Source: Cololabis saira
Taxonomy: Eukaryota > Chordata > Actinopteri > Beloniformes > Belonidae
Direction of reading: 5' to 3'
Assembly: GCF_033807715.1 (NCBI RefSeq)
Contig: NC_084587.1
Span: 10,076,863-10,140,862 of the forward strand
DNA: 64,000 nt
Below, in pieces: positions 44,357 through 54,545 of this stretch. The notes under the pieces were generated by a model. It was not told the origin of the DNA. It made no database searches and saw nothing but the letters and a program-made list of their open reading frames with translations. A program made the translations under genes and the position numbers. The stretch's first letter is position 1, and each line of letters opens with the position of its first letter.

Positions 44357-44979
44357 GATAGCTGAGCTGAGCAATAGACGCTCAGGAATAAAAGACCTGA
44401 CAGAGTATATTTAGGTTTTAAAGATAACGTGGCTGTAAACAGTATTGGGTCGGTCTGGAACCTTCAAGCAGCTCAGCAAAAACAGCCTGAAATAACTGTT
44501 GTCACCTGGTTAAAGGGTGCTAGCCAGGGCGAGAGCCGGCCAGCTGGACCGCTCTAGATTATCAGCTTGTACCTCTCGCACCTGATGAGTTGCCCGATTG
44601 AGAAAACAGTTGCATCAGATCACTGCAGGAACATTCCAGCTCCAATAACCAGATCACCTGACAACTGGACCGCCTGGCTGTCCGACAGCGACAGCTCGAG
44701 TGGCCCCTGGAGCTCGGCCCCGGTGGCCCTCATTCACGTACATGCACAGTCATGCCGTTTACAGTGCGAAAACTAATCTCAAAAAAAGTTCTTCAAGTTT
44801 TGTTTCAAGAAAATTTAAGAGACTATTTCAGACTGTTTTGCTAATTTTAAGAATCCTCAATAACTTTTTTTTTACTTCACTTGCAAAGACATTTTTGCTT
44901 AAAATCAGACAATTTTGACTATAATTATGGAATATTAGTCTTATTTCTAGAGGGGCTGTTTTTGCAGAGACAGATGGAC
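43360..44979. other. Gene-free divergent intergenic sequence
   Basis: Upstream of pde6h copy 1. It contains a short GATA run near 43930 and an ATT trinucleotide array at about 44290-44355. No exon recognised. Confidence 0.5.
44290..44355. repeat. (ATT)n microsatellite
   Basis: About 22 uninterrupted ATT units. Confidence 0.97.
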
Positions 44980-45226
44980 TATAGGCGCGTTTCCACTAGC
45001 GGGAGTTCCACAAGGGTTCAATTCCTGGTCCGGGTCCGGGTAAGCCGGGCCGTTTGCGCGTGTTTCCATTAGCAGGAATTACCTGTAACGTGGCCTTCAG
45101 GAACCTTTAAGGGTAGGGTCGCCACCCGTCCCTTAAAATACGGAATTGTTACGTAATTGGGAATTAAAAGTTGCGTTCCGTATTGAACCAATACGGACAT
45201 ATATTATGCTCTTATTTATTGATGTC

Positions 45227-45455
45227 TGTAGCACGGCGAGTGCTACGGGGCCTGACCGACAGGATAGAGAGGACACGGAGTTTAGTGCAATACCCTTTTA
45301 TTCACTCACACACGTGCACCAGCTTCAGCAGCCTCTCCAACCTCCCCAGCTGCAGCTTCAGTCTCTCCCTTATAAGGCTGGCAGGTTGGAGAGGTTGACG
45401 GGCCACACCTGTGTCCCGTCAGCCTGAGTGGCTGCAGCTCCTCCACCCTGCCACA
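45227..45455 (-). mobile_element. Solo LTR nested in the hAT
   Basis: On the minus strand it begins TGTGGCAGGGTGG, has a TATAAGG box, an AATAAA further on, and ends CGCCGTGCTACA. A perfect 5-bp duplication ATGTC flanks it (45222-45226, 45456-45460). 229 bp, with no internal retrotransposon sequence left. Confidence 0.85.
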
Positions 45456-45468
45456 ATGTCATAATATA

Positions 45469-45832
45469 CAGGTGAAGGTCGGAACATTTGAATATATTGC
45501 AAAACTATATTCGTAATAAATTCAACTAAAGGTGAAACAAATATATTATTTCCCACTACATTCAAAGTGAGATATTTCAAGCCTTTATTTGTTATAATTT
45601 TGGTGATTATGGCTCAAAGTTTATGAAAACCCCAAATAAAAAATCTCAAAAAATTAGGATATTTTATGAAATCAATAAACAATTCAATCATCAAAATTAT
45701 GACAAATAAAGGTTTAACATATCTTGCTTTGCATGTAATGATACTATGCAATATATTAGTTTCACCTTTTAAGTTGAATTATTGAAATAAATTAACTTTT
45801 ACAACATATTCTAATTTTCCGACCTTCATCTG
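45469..45832. mobile_element. Tc1-like palindromic MITE nested in the hAT
   Basis: Ends CAGGTGAAGGTCGGAA and TTCCGACCTTCATCTG inside TA duplications (45467-45468, 45833-45834). Nearly the full 364 bp folds back on itself. Confidence 0.87.
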
Positions 45833-46689
45833 TAGCTATATTCTACATCTGGGCTGATGTGGACATACGTAGCATAGGAGGCTATTTCAATTGCTATATG
45901 ATTGGCTGTCTGTACAGTCGTGCAAGTTGAAAGCTATTAAAGCACTTTAAACTTTAAATCAAAGCATTTTGTTTTTTTTTATATAAAGAAAATACATTTC
46001 TATGCAGTTTAGAAGTTTTGGGGATGTCCCTTTTTTTTGGCGCCTGGGATGCTGAAATCGGGCATCCCTTATTTCTATTTCTGAAAGGTGGCAACCCTAT
46101 TTAAGGGGCCTAAAAACGGTCCTGTAGTAGGAGAGGGCCGTTTTTTGGCCTAGAGGGGCTACCTGGTGGGCCGTCTCGGCTGATTGGGTATTCTAAAAGC
46201 AGGAAATTACGTTCAGCCCTCTCAGTAAATTTAAATCATGTGACTACAAATCATTTAAGCGTATGGACCAGAGACATTTGATGAAGTTAGAAAGTAAATG
46301 AAAAAAATAATGGATGGACCAACGAGTCAGTTCAAGACTTGTTGCTGTATTACCCCAATATAAAGGTTTCTTTTAATCTCAATCGCTACGACCGAGGTGT
46401 GTGTTTAAAAAAAAAGTAAAGTAGCATCTATCGTTTACGTGTTTCTTCCTTTCATTCTTATGCTGGTTGTTTTTCGAACAACTAGCACATTACCACCACC
46501 TGGTGGTCGGCGGCGCTATTTTTTTCATCAAATTTTCTTGTGCGGCGCTACAGTGTGATGGAAACACGCCGGCTGAAGGGGCCGACGCTGAAGGGCCACG
46601 GTCGGCCCCGTTAGAGGTTCCTGTCAAATTTACCCTGAACGCCACTGGTGGAAACACACCTTATAAATATAAACATATGTATAACTATT

Positions 46690-47890
46690 CCCACAGAGGG
46701 CGGGGGTTCATTCCGTCCGTCCATTTCGTTCCGTTCTGGCCTCCCTTAGCTGGCTCCCTGTCTCTTTTAGAATTAATTTTAAAATATTAATATTTGTTTT
46801 TAAGTCATTAAGACCCCGTCCACACGTAGCCGGGTATTTTTAAAAACGAATATTTCCCCCCTCCGTTTATAAAAAAATTTGCATCCACACGTAACCGAAG
46901 ATCTGCGTTTTCGAACACATTCATAAGCATTCTAACCTGTAGATAATCTGCGGCTCCCGGGGAAGCTCCGCGGGCTCCGCCGCTCCGCCGCTCCGCCGCT
47001 CCGCCGCTCCGGGGCTCCGGGGGGCTCGGCGGGGCTCCTCCGCGGCTCCGCGGAGCCCTCTGTGTCGGTGTAACGCAGTAAGCGGCCGGTCGAGAGCAGA
47101 GACCATTTATTTAATAAATGGCTTGGAGAACAGATGCTGGATCATCTGTATTTCTATAGTAAACAAAAGTCGCACGTCAGAGCAGATTTGTTGTTGTTTT
47201 GGCGCATAATGTGACGTTCGAAAACGCAAATCTCCGGTTATGTGTGTCCACACGCATCTACATAAACGGAGTTTTCAAAAATCTTCACTTTGCCCGGAGT
47301 TTTTTTAAACCTTCGTTTATTTGCGTTTTCGTGTGGATGACAGGTCAAAACGGAGGAAAATATCTCCGGTTTAGCAGATATCCGCAGATATCCGGCTACG
47401 TGTGGACGGGGTCTAAATGGTTTGGCACCAAAATACATCTCAGACCTCCTACACGTTTACATTCCCTCGAGGTTTTTGAGGTTTCTCTGCTCAGTCGCGT
47501 CTTGTCGTTCTCAAAACCAGGCAAAACACCAGGGGCGACGTGTTTTTTCAGCAATAGCCCCTAAACTTTGGAACGAGCTTCCTCCCCAAATCAAAATGGC
47601 CCCCACACTCGAAATATTTAAATCTCGTCTTAAAACGTATTTTTATTCTTTGGTTTTTAATCCAGCATGAGAGTTGTGTGGTCTCTGTCCTGTCTTTTAT
47701 GTTTATGAATCACTGGTTGTTGTCTGTTTGGTATGTTTTTATTTCGTGCTTTTATTTTCTCTTATCTATTTCACTCTGTTTTTAGTTTTTTCTATTTTAT
47801 TTAGTCGTTTTACTCATTGTGCAGCACTTTGGTAACCTTGTTGTTTTTTAAAATGTGCTATATAAATAAAGTGGATTGGATTGGATTGGA
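46690..47890 (+). pseudogene. 5'-truncated LINE (L2/CR1-like) 3' part, split by a Harbinger MITE
   Basis: Before the insertion the frame reads WLPVSFRINFKILIFVFKSL. After it, it continues GLAPKYISDLL .. APKLWNELPPQIKMAP .. KSRLKTYF then a stop, the typical ORF2 C terminus. The 3' UTR ends GTGCTATATAAATAAAG followed by GGATT repeats (47873-47891). Confidence 0.8.
46812..47413. mobile_element. PIF/Harbinger-type MITE inserted in the LINE
   Basis: Ends GACCCCGTCCACACGTAGCC and GGCTACGTGTGGACGGGGTC are perfect inverted repeats with duplication TAA (46809-46811, 47414-47416). It contains a short CCGCT-rich tandem near 46978-47010. Confidence 0.9.
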
Positions 47891-47891
47891 T

Positions 47892-49180
47892 TCATCCCCA
47901 ACAGGTCGACCGCTGCTTCAGTCAAATCAGTATCAATTAATTTGACTCTTGACCATAAAAAACTAATATCGTACAAATCTACACAAGCTACATTGATGTT
48001 TTCACCTTTGTGGAGTTTGAATATAAGGAACTTTACTGTGTACTCTACTACGTGTGATGTATATTTCATGTTTACATCATGTTGTTGCAGAAAAAAAGAC
48101 TTTGCTGGGGATTTTTTGCAGGATTGGACAAAGTCTGAAATGTTCTGCCCTTCTGTGCTACATCCCCTCTTGAAACGCTTCCGTCATTCACGTTTTTGGT
48201 CGCTGGCTGTCACTTGATCTGCGTTCTGAGTCGAGCTAAAGTGAAACTTCTAGATCACCTGCTTCTTCATCCTCGCTGAGTAAGCCCTGACCTGTGACGC
48301 ACAGCAACACGACGGGAACTGTAATCCATCTTCCAGAAATTACTCTGCAATATGTCACACAGTGCGTCTAACCTGGCAAGAAATCCCTTATGAGACCACA
48401 GAGCCCCAGGTCTTTATCTCCTGCCGTCACTGTCTCTGTCGCTGCCTCCATTATTTATTGGAGGTTTTAGAGCAGAATAATGAACTGACTTGGGAAAGAG
48501 AACCAAACCAGGAAAAGATAAGAGTCAGCACGTTTGATGCTGATCATCAGAGACGTCTTTTGACAACAGACATCATGTCAAATGTGAAGCACGGGGGTGG
48601 AAGTGTTATGATTTTAAGACGCTTCACTCATACCTTAGAGTTTTTAATTCAACTCTAAATAGTTTTTGAGCTCGATGACAATTCATCTGATGCATCATGT
48701 TGCTCTCAAAAGCTTAATTATAGTCTGGATCATGATCTTAAGTCTCAAAACGAATCAATTGTAAAGGATAAAATAATCCGGAGGTGAAATTGTGCGGGAC
48801 TGACCGCAGCGGGAGATGAGCGCGAGTTTGTCCAGTCAGCAGAAGTGGCATGATACCGTCTAAATTTCACCTTATTTGTAAACAAACAAGAGTCCTGACA
48901 TTACCTCCGTGAGAGTATTTGGGCCATGTGACATAAGAGCAAAGGTGCTTGGAGTCTTTTCAAGGGATCAGTCACATACAGGCAGATAAAGCATACTTAA
49001 AACATTCAGCTCTTAATCTGTCCCCTCATGTCAGAGACCGAACATGGCACCTGAGATTATCCGTCGCTAATGTGTCAGAAAATGTTAAAACATTGATGAT
49101 CCAGCAGTTTCTCCCAGATCTTCACGTTTTGTTTTGTTTTTTTTTTATTGTATTTTTATATTTTCAACCACAAAAAAGAG
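47892..49180. other. Gene-free divergent intergenic sequence
   Basis: Unique-looking sequence between the LINE and L1 fragments. Short open frames (for example 48362-48658) have no recognised motif. Confidence 0.4.
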
Positions 49181-49199
49181 GGGTATAACTTATATACAT

Positions 49200-49680
49200 A
49201 GAACACAAAACTCCCAAGGTGGCTAAAACCAGATCCACCTACAATAGAAGAATGGTTAGATGTGTCTCGAGATATATATGCCATGGAAAAATTGTCCTTC
49301 TTTCTCAAAATACAAACTGAGAATTTTTACAAGATGTGGTCTAAATGGACTGGTTATGTCAAACATATAAGATCAGATTTTTGCTGATTAACCTTATCAT
49401 TGTGTTACTGAATAATTTTGTACATTTTATTTTACTTTTGAGAAATGTGATGTGTGGAGACCCCCCATGTTCGATTGGTTCTTGTTATGATAATATAAAT
49501 CTATGGCCATAACTTTTTCTTTTCCTCTTTTTCTTTTTTGTTTTCTTATCCATTTTGTTTTGTTGTATTGAAAATGTACAACCTATGTTAGGAGGGGGGA
49601 AAAAAAGAGAAAAATGATGATGTAAGAATATTGTTGGAATTTTTGTGGCCACAATAAAAAAATAAATATAAAAAAAAGAA
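49200..49680 (+). pseudogene. L1-like LINE 3' end
   Basis: Encodes the ORF2 C terminus (LPRWLKPDPPTIEEWLDVSR .. KMWSKWTGYV) up to TGA at 49385-49387, then a 3' UTR ending CACAATAAAAAAATAAAT and an A-rich tail. 5'-truncated. Confidence 0.75.
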
Positions 49681-49689
49681 CACCAAACT

Positions 49690-50430
49690 CCCACAACTCA
49701 ACTTCCAAAAAAATAAAAAATTAAGTCAGTCAAAGTCCATACACACCAAAACATATTTCATAGTGATAATAATGCCAGATATACTAACACAAAATTCTAC
49801 TCATTGCACTAATTGAAAATACCAGATAGTACTACCATATCTGTCATATCAATGACTCTGAAATAATAATTAAATAGTTAAATAATATTCCTTATCAAAA
49901 AAAAAAAAAATAGGAAACACTTAATGTCATTATTTTCTTATCCTAAGTTGGGGCTGGTCCGTTAAAGAACCAAAATAATATCCAAACATATACCCTCAAA
50001 ACACAACGAAAACAAAACCAAAAACCTAACAAAACAAACAGACAAGACAACAAAACAACACAAACCATTGCACTCAGGTCTTATCATTGTCACTATGCCT
50101 TAAATTGACCTACGAAATTCTTAAAATCAAATTCTGTATGAGATTGCCATATTTTTTAAAAGTCTGATTCTGCCTTTACTCTTGTAGTAAATATCATCAA
50201 GTGTAAGGAGCTTGAGAGTTCATTCCACCAGTGGACTAATACTGGGGGTTTAGATTCTTTCCAATTTAAGGTTATACATTTCCTGGCTGCCAATATAGCC
50301 AGATCTATATATTTGCATTGATATTTGACGCTTTTTAATTCCATCAGATTCTTAATTTGCCTTAAAGTCTGATATCTGCCGGTGTTTCCATCAAGAAGGA
50401 CCTGGAACACTCCTCCTTTTATCACCTGGA
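49690..50430 (-). pseudogene. L1-like LINE 3' end, opposite strand
   Basis: The minus-strand frame 50425-50156 (AILAARKCITLNWKESKPPV) is an ORF2 C-terminal segment. It is interrupted by TAA but continues as KIWQSHTEFDFKNFVGQFKA. The 3' UTR runs left to meet the plus-strand L1 fragment tail to tail. Confidence 0.7.
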
Positions 50431-50642
50431 GACCAACTACATGAAAGTAACTGCAGCACTGAGGAAGAAAACAGCAGCTTTTGTTTTGAGAACAAGTGTT
50501 GGCCCCTCAGAGAGACGTCTATTCTTACATTCGGAGTCAGAGCCAATTAGGCAGCGTGGTTTATTTTTTCACCGCAACGCTTCATTATGCAAGATGGCCA
50601 GCGCCTTCACATGGCAGAGCGCATTAAGCATTAAGGGGGGGG

Positions 50643-50681
50643 GGATTAGAGGAGGGGGTGGCCGCTTTGGAGAGTATAAAA
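50643..50681 (+). promoter_or_regulatory. pde6h: pde6h copy 2 core promoter: GGATTAG site plus TATA box
   Basis: GGATTAG (50643-50649) is followed 26 bp later by TATAAAA (50675-50681). The homeodomain site fits CRX/OTX, regulators of photoreceptor genes. The predicted first exon starts about 30 bp after the TATA box. Confidence 0.65.
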
Positions 50682-50704
50682 GAGGACGAGGAGCCACAGA
50701 GCAG

Positions 50705-50757
50705 AACGCTTGAAGCTGACCATCTGCAAGAAATCCCCTGATCTCCTCCAGAAACAG
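50705..50757 (+). other. pde6h: pde6h copy 2 non-coding first exon (predicted)
   Basis: Ends at a strong donor CAGAAACAG|GTAAGAAC. The next exon starts at 52316 after CTTCTTCTTCAG, 13 nt before the ATG. Start inferred from the TATA box. Confidence 0.65.
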
Positions 50758-51271
50758 GTAAGAACTTCTCTCCGACACCTGCTTGAGGAACTTTAGACGA
50801 ACTTTAACTTTGACATGTTGCAGCTTTTCTCCAATATAGATGAGAGGTGAGCTGTTTTGGAGGGAAAAGTGATCAGACTTTTACTATCTGCCGAGTGGAG
50901 GCTGGGAATTGCTAGTGTACCACGTTTTATTCAAATCATATCTTCTTCATTTTGATGTATTTTAATGAAACTTACGCAAACACGATCAAAAAAACTTCGC
51001 TCAATTTGATTTAGCCCAATGGTAAAGCGATTTTTGCATAGTTTTGCATAGATTTTTGCATAGTTGCATAGAGATAGTTGCATAGTCCAATGAGGACGGT
51101 CCGGCACGTCTCATTATACCACTTAGTCTCCAAAGACGAGCACTTTAATGTACATTCAAGTGGCTGACAACATGAACTTTCTGGAGATATGCTGCCCCCA
51201 TGTGGCCAGAAGCGGCATTACTACATAGAGTGGCTTTAAGGAAAAATGTTGTCAATTAAGAAATAGTCTTT

Positions 51272-51420
51272 TTGTACGCATATGTATGCGTATATATATG
51301 TATATATATTAAATATAGTAATAATGCACATATATATATATACTTTTGGTTTCTACCGTCATGGTATCAATCATTAATATGTGTGCAGACAAGGGAAAGA
51401 GAAAAAAAAAAAAAAAAAGT
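51272..51420 (+). repeat. 3' fragment of the GC-rich repeat family
   Basis: From ACGCATATGTATGCG to GTGCAGACAAGGG it matches about 18216-18335 almost base for base, followed by a purine/A-rich tail. Inside pde6h copy 2 intron 1. Confidence 0.8.
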
Positions 51421-52276
51421 CTTTTTTTTTACCCATTTGATTATGTTTTTACAAATATGTATCTATTCTGTTTGAGATCTATTAAAAGATTAGGCCAATA
51501 ACATGTTTTTATTCCTTGAGGTTTTTAGTTCTGTGTTCATCATTTTAGTAGATAGTTTTTAAATGTTTTCTGGAAGCAAAAACACAAAGTGGCTGTAATA
51601 GAGTTTGAGATTGCACCCAAAAAAAAAAGCTAATTAAAACAGATAAAACCGATAATAAAGTGCTTAAATACAAAGGCACAAAAGTGTAAAATGATTGTAA
51701 AAGAATTGCAGCACCACTTTTTACGGCTCTCTTTGAGTTAAGAGGATTAACTCTCTGGGGTTGATTCTTATCGGCTATAAAAACAAACAGAAGTGGCTTG
51801 ATGGCAGCGTGCGGGGAGTTGTGACGTCATCGCTGGTGCCTGATCAAAAGCAGGGACTCATTATTTCATGTTCAGTCGAGCGTAAACACATTTCGGGTCA
51901 AATGTCGGACACCGCTCCACTTTCCCTCCAGATTTAAGCAGATTGAAAATTAGTTGTTAAGAGCAAAATCTCCTTAAACTCTGGGTTTATTGACGCCCAG
52001 TTAAGTGCATTAACTGTCAAGCTGTCAGAAGGGTTACATCACGGTCTGGATCGATGCCCAGGATCAACTTAAAAGCTGCAAGTGGTAAAAAAAAACCAAA
52101 CTCTTTGCATAACAGGGTCTTAAGTTGTTATGAGAGTCTTGGTATGTAACCTGGACTTACCTGGGGGAGTTATATCATCAAAGTGCAGGGTGGTGGGGCT
52201 TAAAGGAGGAGGGTGTTAGACATCCAGATTAACTAACCCTGATAATCCTCCCACAGACCTCAGAAAACATGGCAGA
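51421..52276. other. Rest of pde6h copy 2 intron 1
   Basis: No repeat or exon recognised. The last ~37 bases before the acceptor (52277-52315) are nearly identical to the corresponding intron end of copy 1. Confidence 0.5.
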
Positions 52277-52328
52277 AACTCATTTGATTTGCTCTTCCTC
52301 TTTCTTCTTCTTCAGTAACTAAACAAAA

Positions 52329-54070
52329 ATGGCAGACGTCGCAACTCCCGCTGACAAGAAGGCCCCTCCCAAGTTCAAGCAGAGGACGACTCGCACCTTC
52401 AAGAGCAAAGCCCCCAAACCAGGCCAGAAGGGGTGAGACGCACTCCTGATTTTTCTTTACTTGGAAAGGACAAGTAGATAAAACTGTACAGCGATATTCA
52501 AGTTAATGAAAATGAATGTCCTTCCAGTTTTGTTTGTTTAAGTCCTGAAAATGTACATTAGACATCAAGGTGTACTGGTGCAAGAATAGTGTAGTCATAG
52601 ATCGCGGGTTTGTCCTCCTTTGAGATTTATAGAGCCCAGTTTCAAGGATAACTAAAGTTTCACAGCACGTGTGGAGGGAAAACCACAATGATTCCACATG
52701 CTCCTCCTTAGGCCTGAATCAGAAAGACGTGTTGAATAAGCAGAACCGGCTAGGACTCTGATACAACTTAGTTTAACCCTGGTGCTGTGTTTGGGTCAAG
52801 GAAGGAAGGGAGAAAAGGAAGGAAGGAAGGAAGGAAGGAAGGAAGGAAGGAAGGAAGGAAGGAAGGAAGGAAGGAAGGAAGGAAGGAAGGAAGGAAGGAA
52901 GGAAGGAAGGGAGAAAAGGAAGGGAGGAAGGAAGGAAGGAAGGAAGGAAGGAAGGAAGGAAGGAAGGGAGAAAAGGAAGGGAGGAAGGAAGGAAGGAAGG
53001 AAGGAAGGAAGGAAGGAAGGAAGGAAGGAAGGAGGATGGGAAGAAGGAAGGAAGGAAGGAAGGAAGGAAGGAAGGAAGGAAGGAAGGAAGGAAGGAAGGA
53101 AGGAAGGAAGGAAGGAAGGAAGGAAGGACGGACGGACGGAAGGAAGGAAGGAAGGAAGGAAGGAAGGAAGGAAGGAAGGAAGGAAGGAAGGAAGGACGGA
53201 CGGAAGGAAGGAAGGAAGGAAGGAAGGAAGGACGGAAGGAAGGAAGGAAGAAAGGAGGAAGGGAGAAAAGAGGAAGGGAAGAAGGAAGGAGAGAACAGGA
53301 GGAAAGAAGGAAGGAAGGGAAAAAAGAAGGAAGGAAGGAAGGAAGGAAGGAAGGAAGGGAGGAAGGAAGGAAGGAAGGAAGGAAGGAAGGAAGGAAGGAA
53401 GGACGGAAGGAAGGAAGGAGGATGGGAAGAAGGAAGGAGAGAGCAGGTGGAAAGAAGGAAGGAAGGGAAAAAAGAAGGAAGAAAGGAAGGAAGGAAGGAA
53501 GGAAGGAAGGAAGGAAGAAAGGAGGAAGGGAGAAAAGAGGAAGGGAAGAAGGAAGGAGAGAACAGGAGGAAAGAAGGAAGGAAGGGAAAAAAGAAGGAAG
53601 GAAGGAAGGAAGGAAGGAAGGAAGGAAGGAAGGAAGGAAGGAAGGAAGGAAGGAAGGAAGGAAGGAAGGAAGGGAGGAAGGAAGGAAGGGAAGAAGGAAG
53701 GAGAGAGCAGGCGGAAAGAAGGAGAGAAGAATTGGGTCATTTTGACCCAAAGACAGCACAAGGGTTAAGTGTTTACATGAACTATGAACAGAAATCAGGG
53801 GGTCACCTCCTGCCACCGCTGTTGTGGAATTAATCATAAAACCCAGTCTTACGGTTAAATCAACGAGTTACAACATAAAAGTACCAGTGAAACCAAAGCA
53901 CTCCTGATTTCTAATGTGAAACTGTGAAGTTAAAACACGCGTGTGGTTGCAGGTTTGGGGACGACATCCCCGGCATGGAGGGCCTGGGCACAGACATCAC
54001 CGTGGTCTGCCCGTGGGAGGCCTTCGGCGACATGGAGCTCAGCGACCTGGCCAAGTACGGCATCGTCTAG
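52329..54070 (+). CDS. pde6h: Cone cGMP phosphodiesterase 6 inhibitory gamma subunit, copy 2
   Basis: Same product as the minus-strand copy at 41963-41633. Coding exons are 52329-52432 (104 nt) and 53953-54070 (118 nt), giving 73 residues. The start is fixed by the AACTAAACAAAAATGG context shared by both copies. The basic segment reads [13 protein letters not shown], so residue 21 is Thr, aligning with Thr35 of mammalian PDE6G (a reported phosphorylation site); copy 1 has Ala. The C terminus LAKYGIV corresponds to the mammalian YGII plug of the catalytic pocket. Intron 2 (1520 nt) is mostly a GGAA array inside a piggyBac-like element, against 109 nt in copy 1. TATA promoter, GGATTAG site and poly(A) signal are all present, so this copy looks intact. 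The strand relation to erp27 is the same as in human. Confidence 0.93.
52777..53764. mobile_element. piggyBac-like MITE carrying a GGAA array
   Basis: The left end CCCTGGTGCTGTGTTTGGGT and right end ACCCAAAGACAGCACAAGGG are inverted repeats, each bordered by TTAA (52773-52776, 53765-53768), the piggyBac target. The interior is almost entirely GGAA repeat. Confidence 0.78.
52799..53735 (+). repeat. (GGAA)n array in pde6h copy 2 intron 2
   Basis: Purine-only sense strand of GGAA units with GGAC, GGGA and AAAA variants. A block with GGAGAGAACAGGAGGAAAG is repeated several hundred bases apart, showing duplication within the array. Long Glu/Gly/Lys/Arg or Pro/Ser/Phe frames here are artefacts. 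Confidence 0.96.
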
Positions 54071-54545
54071 AGCCCCGCCCCCGCGTCTCCACCCGACGCA
54101 CCTGCAGCCAATCAGCGTCCACGCCCCGTCGTCCTTTGCCAACCTACCTGACCTCGTGTTCGCCGCCGCCATGCACGAACACCCGTCCCTATGTGTCAAA
54201 GTAGGAACATCATTCGTGAAAGGAAACGTATATATTGTATTTATTCATACGCTTCACTGAGGTGACCCCCGCCCCGGGCTCCGACCTCGTCCCCGCGAGT
54301 GCGCGCCTCGCGAGCGCGCACTCCGCATCCTCCAGAGACTGTTGTCAAACTAATCGAGACAGATTAGTGTCGGGACACCCCAAACCTTTCACTCCTCTCT
54401 CTTGCCTTTCCATCTTTACCACAACCCCCCACCCCCTCCTTGGAGCTATGGACAGCCATTCATGACAGATGTATATTTGTATTTTTATGAATTATGAATG
54501 TTAATGTCAATATAGGAATAAAAACCACCGAAAAAACACTGAATA
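54071..54545 (+). other. pde6h: pde6h copy 2 3' UTR
   Basis: About 470 nt from the stop to AATAAA at 54517-54522, followed by A-rich sequence. Confidence 0.65.

Larger units (their letters stand above)
45114..46099. mobile_element. Non-autonomous hAT nested in the 44983-46661 element
   Basis: Ends TAGGGTCGCCACC and GGTGGCAACCCTA with perfect 8-bp duplication TTTAAGGG (45106-45113, 46100-46107). It hosts a solo LTR and a MITE. Confidence 0.88.
44983..46661. mobile_element. TIR DNA element, outermost of a nest (Harbinger-like)
   Basis: Ends AGGCGCGTTTCCACTAGCG and CGCCACTGGTGGAAACACACCT are imperfect inverted repeats with a 3-bp duplication TAT (44980-44982, 46662-46664). The true element is about 0.7 kb; the remainder is three later insertions. 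Confidence 0.65.

Noticed and set aside
45014..45040. tRNA-like B box (GGTTCAATTCC)
   Set aside because: No A box or cloverleaf upstream; it lies at the end of a Harbinger-like element.
52773..53837. Open frames of about 320-354 codons in pde6h copy 2 intron 2
   Set aside because: Microsatellite translation on both strands, inside an intron flanked by verified exons.
53930..54199. Minus-strand 89-codon frame over pde6h copy 2 exon 3
   Set aside because: Antisense shadow of the verified coding exon.
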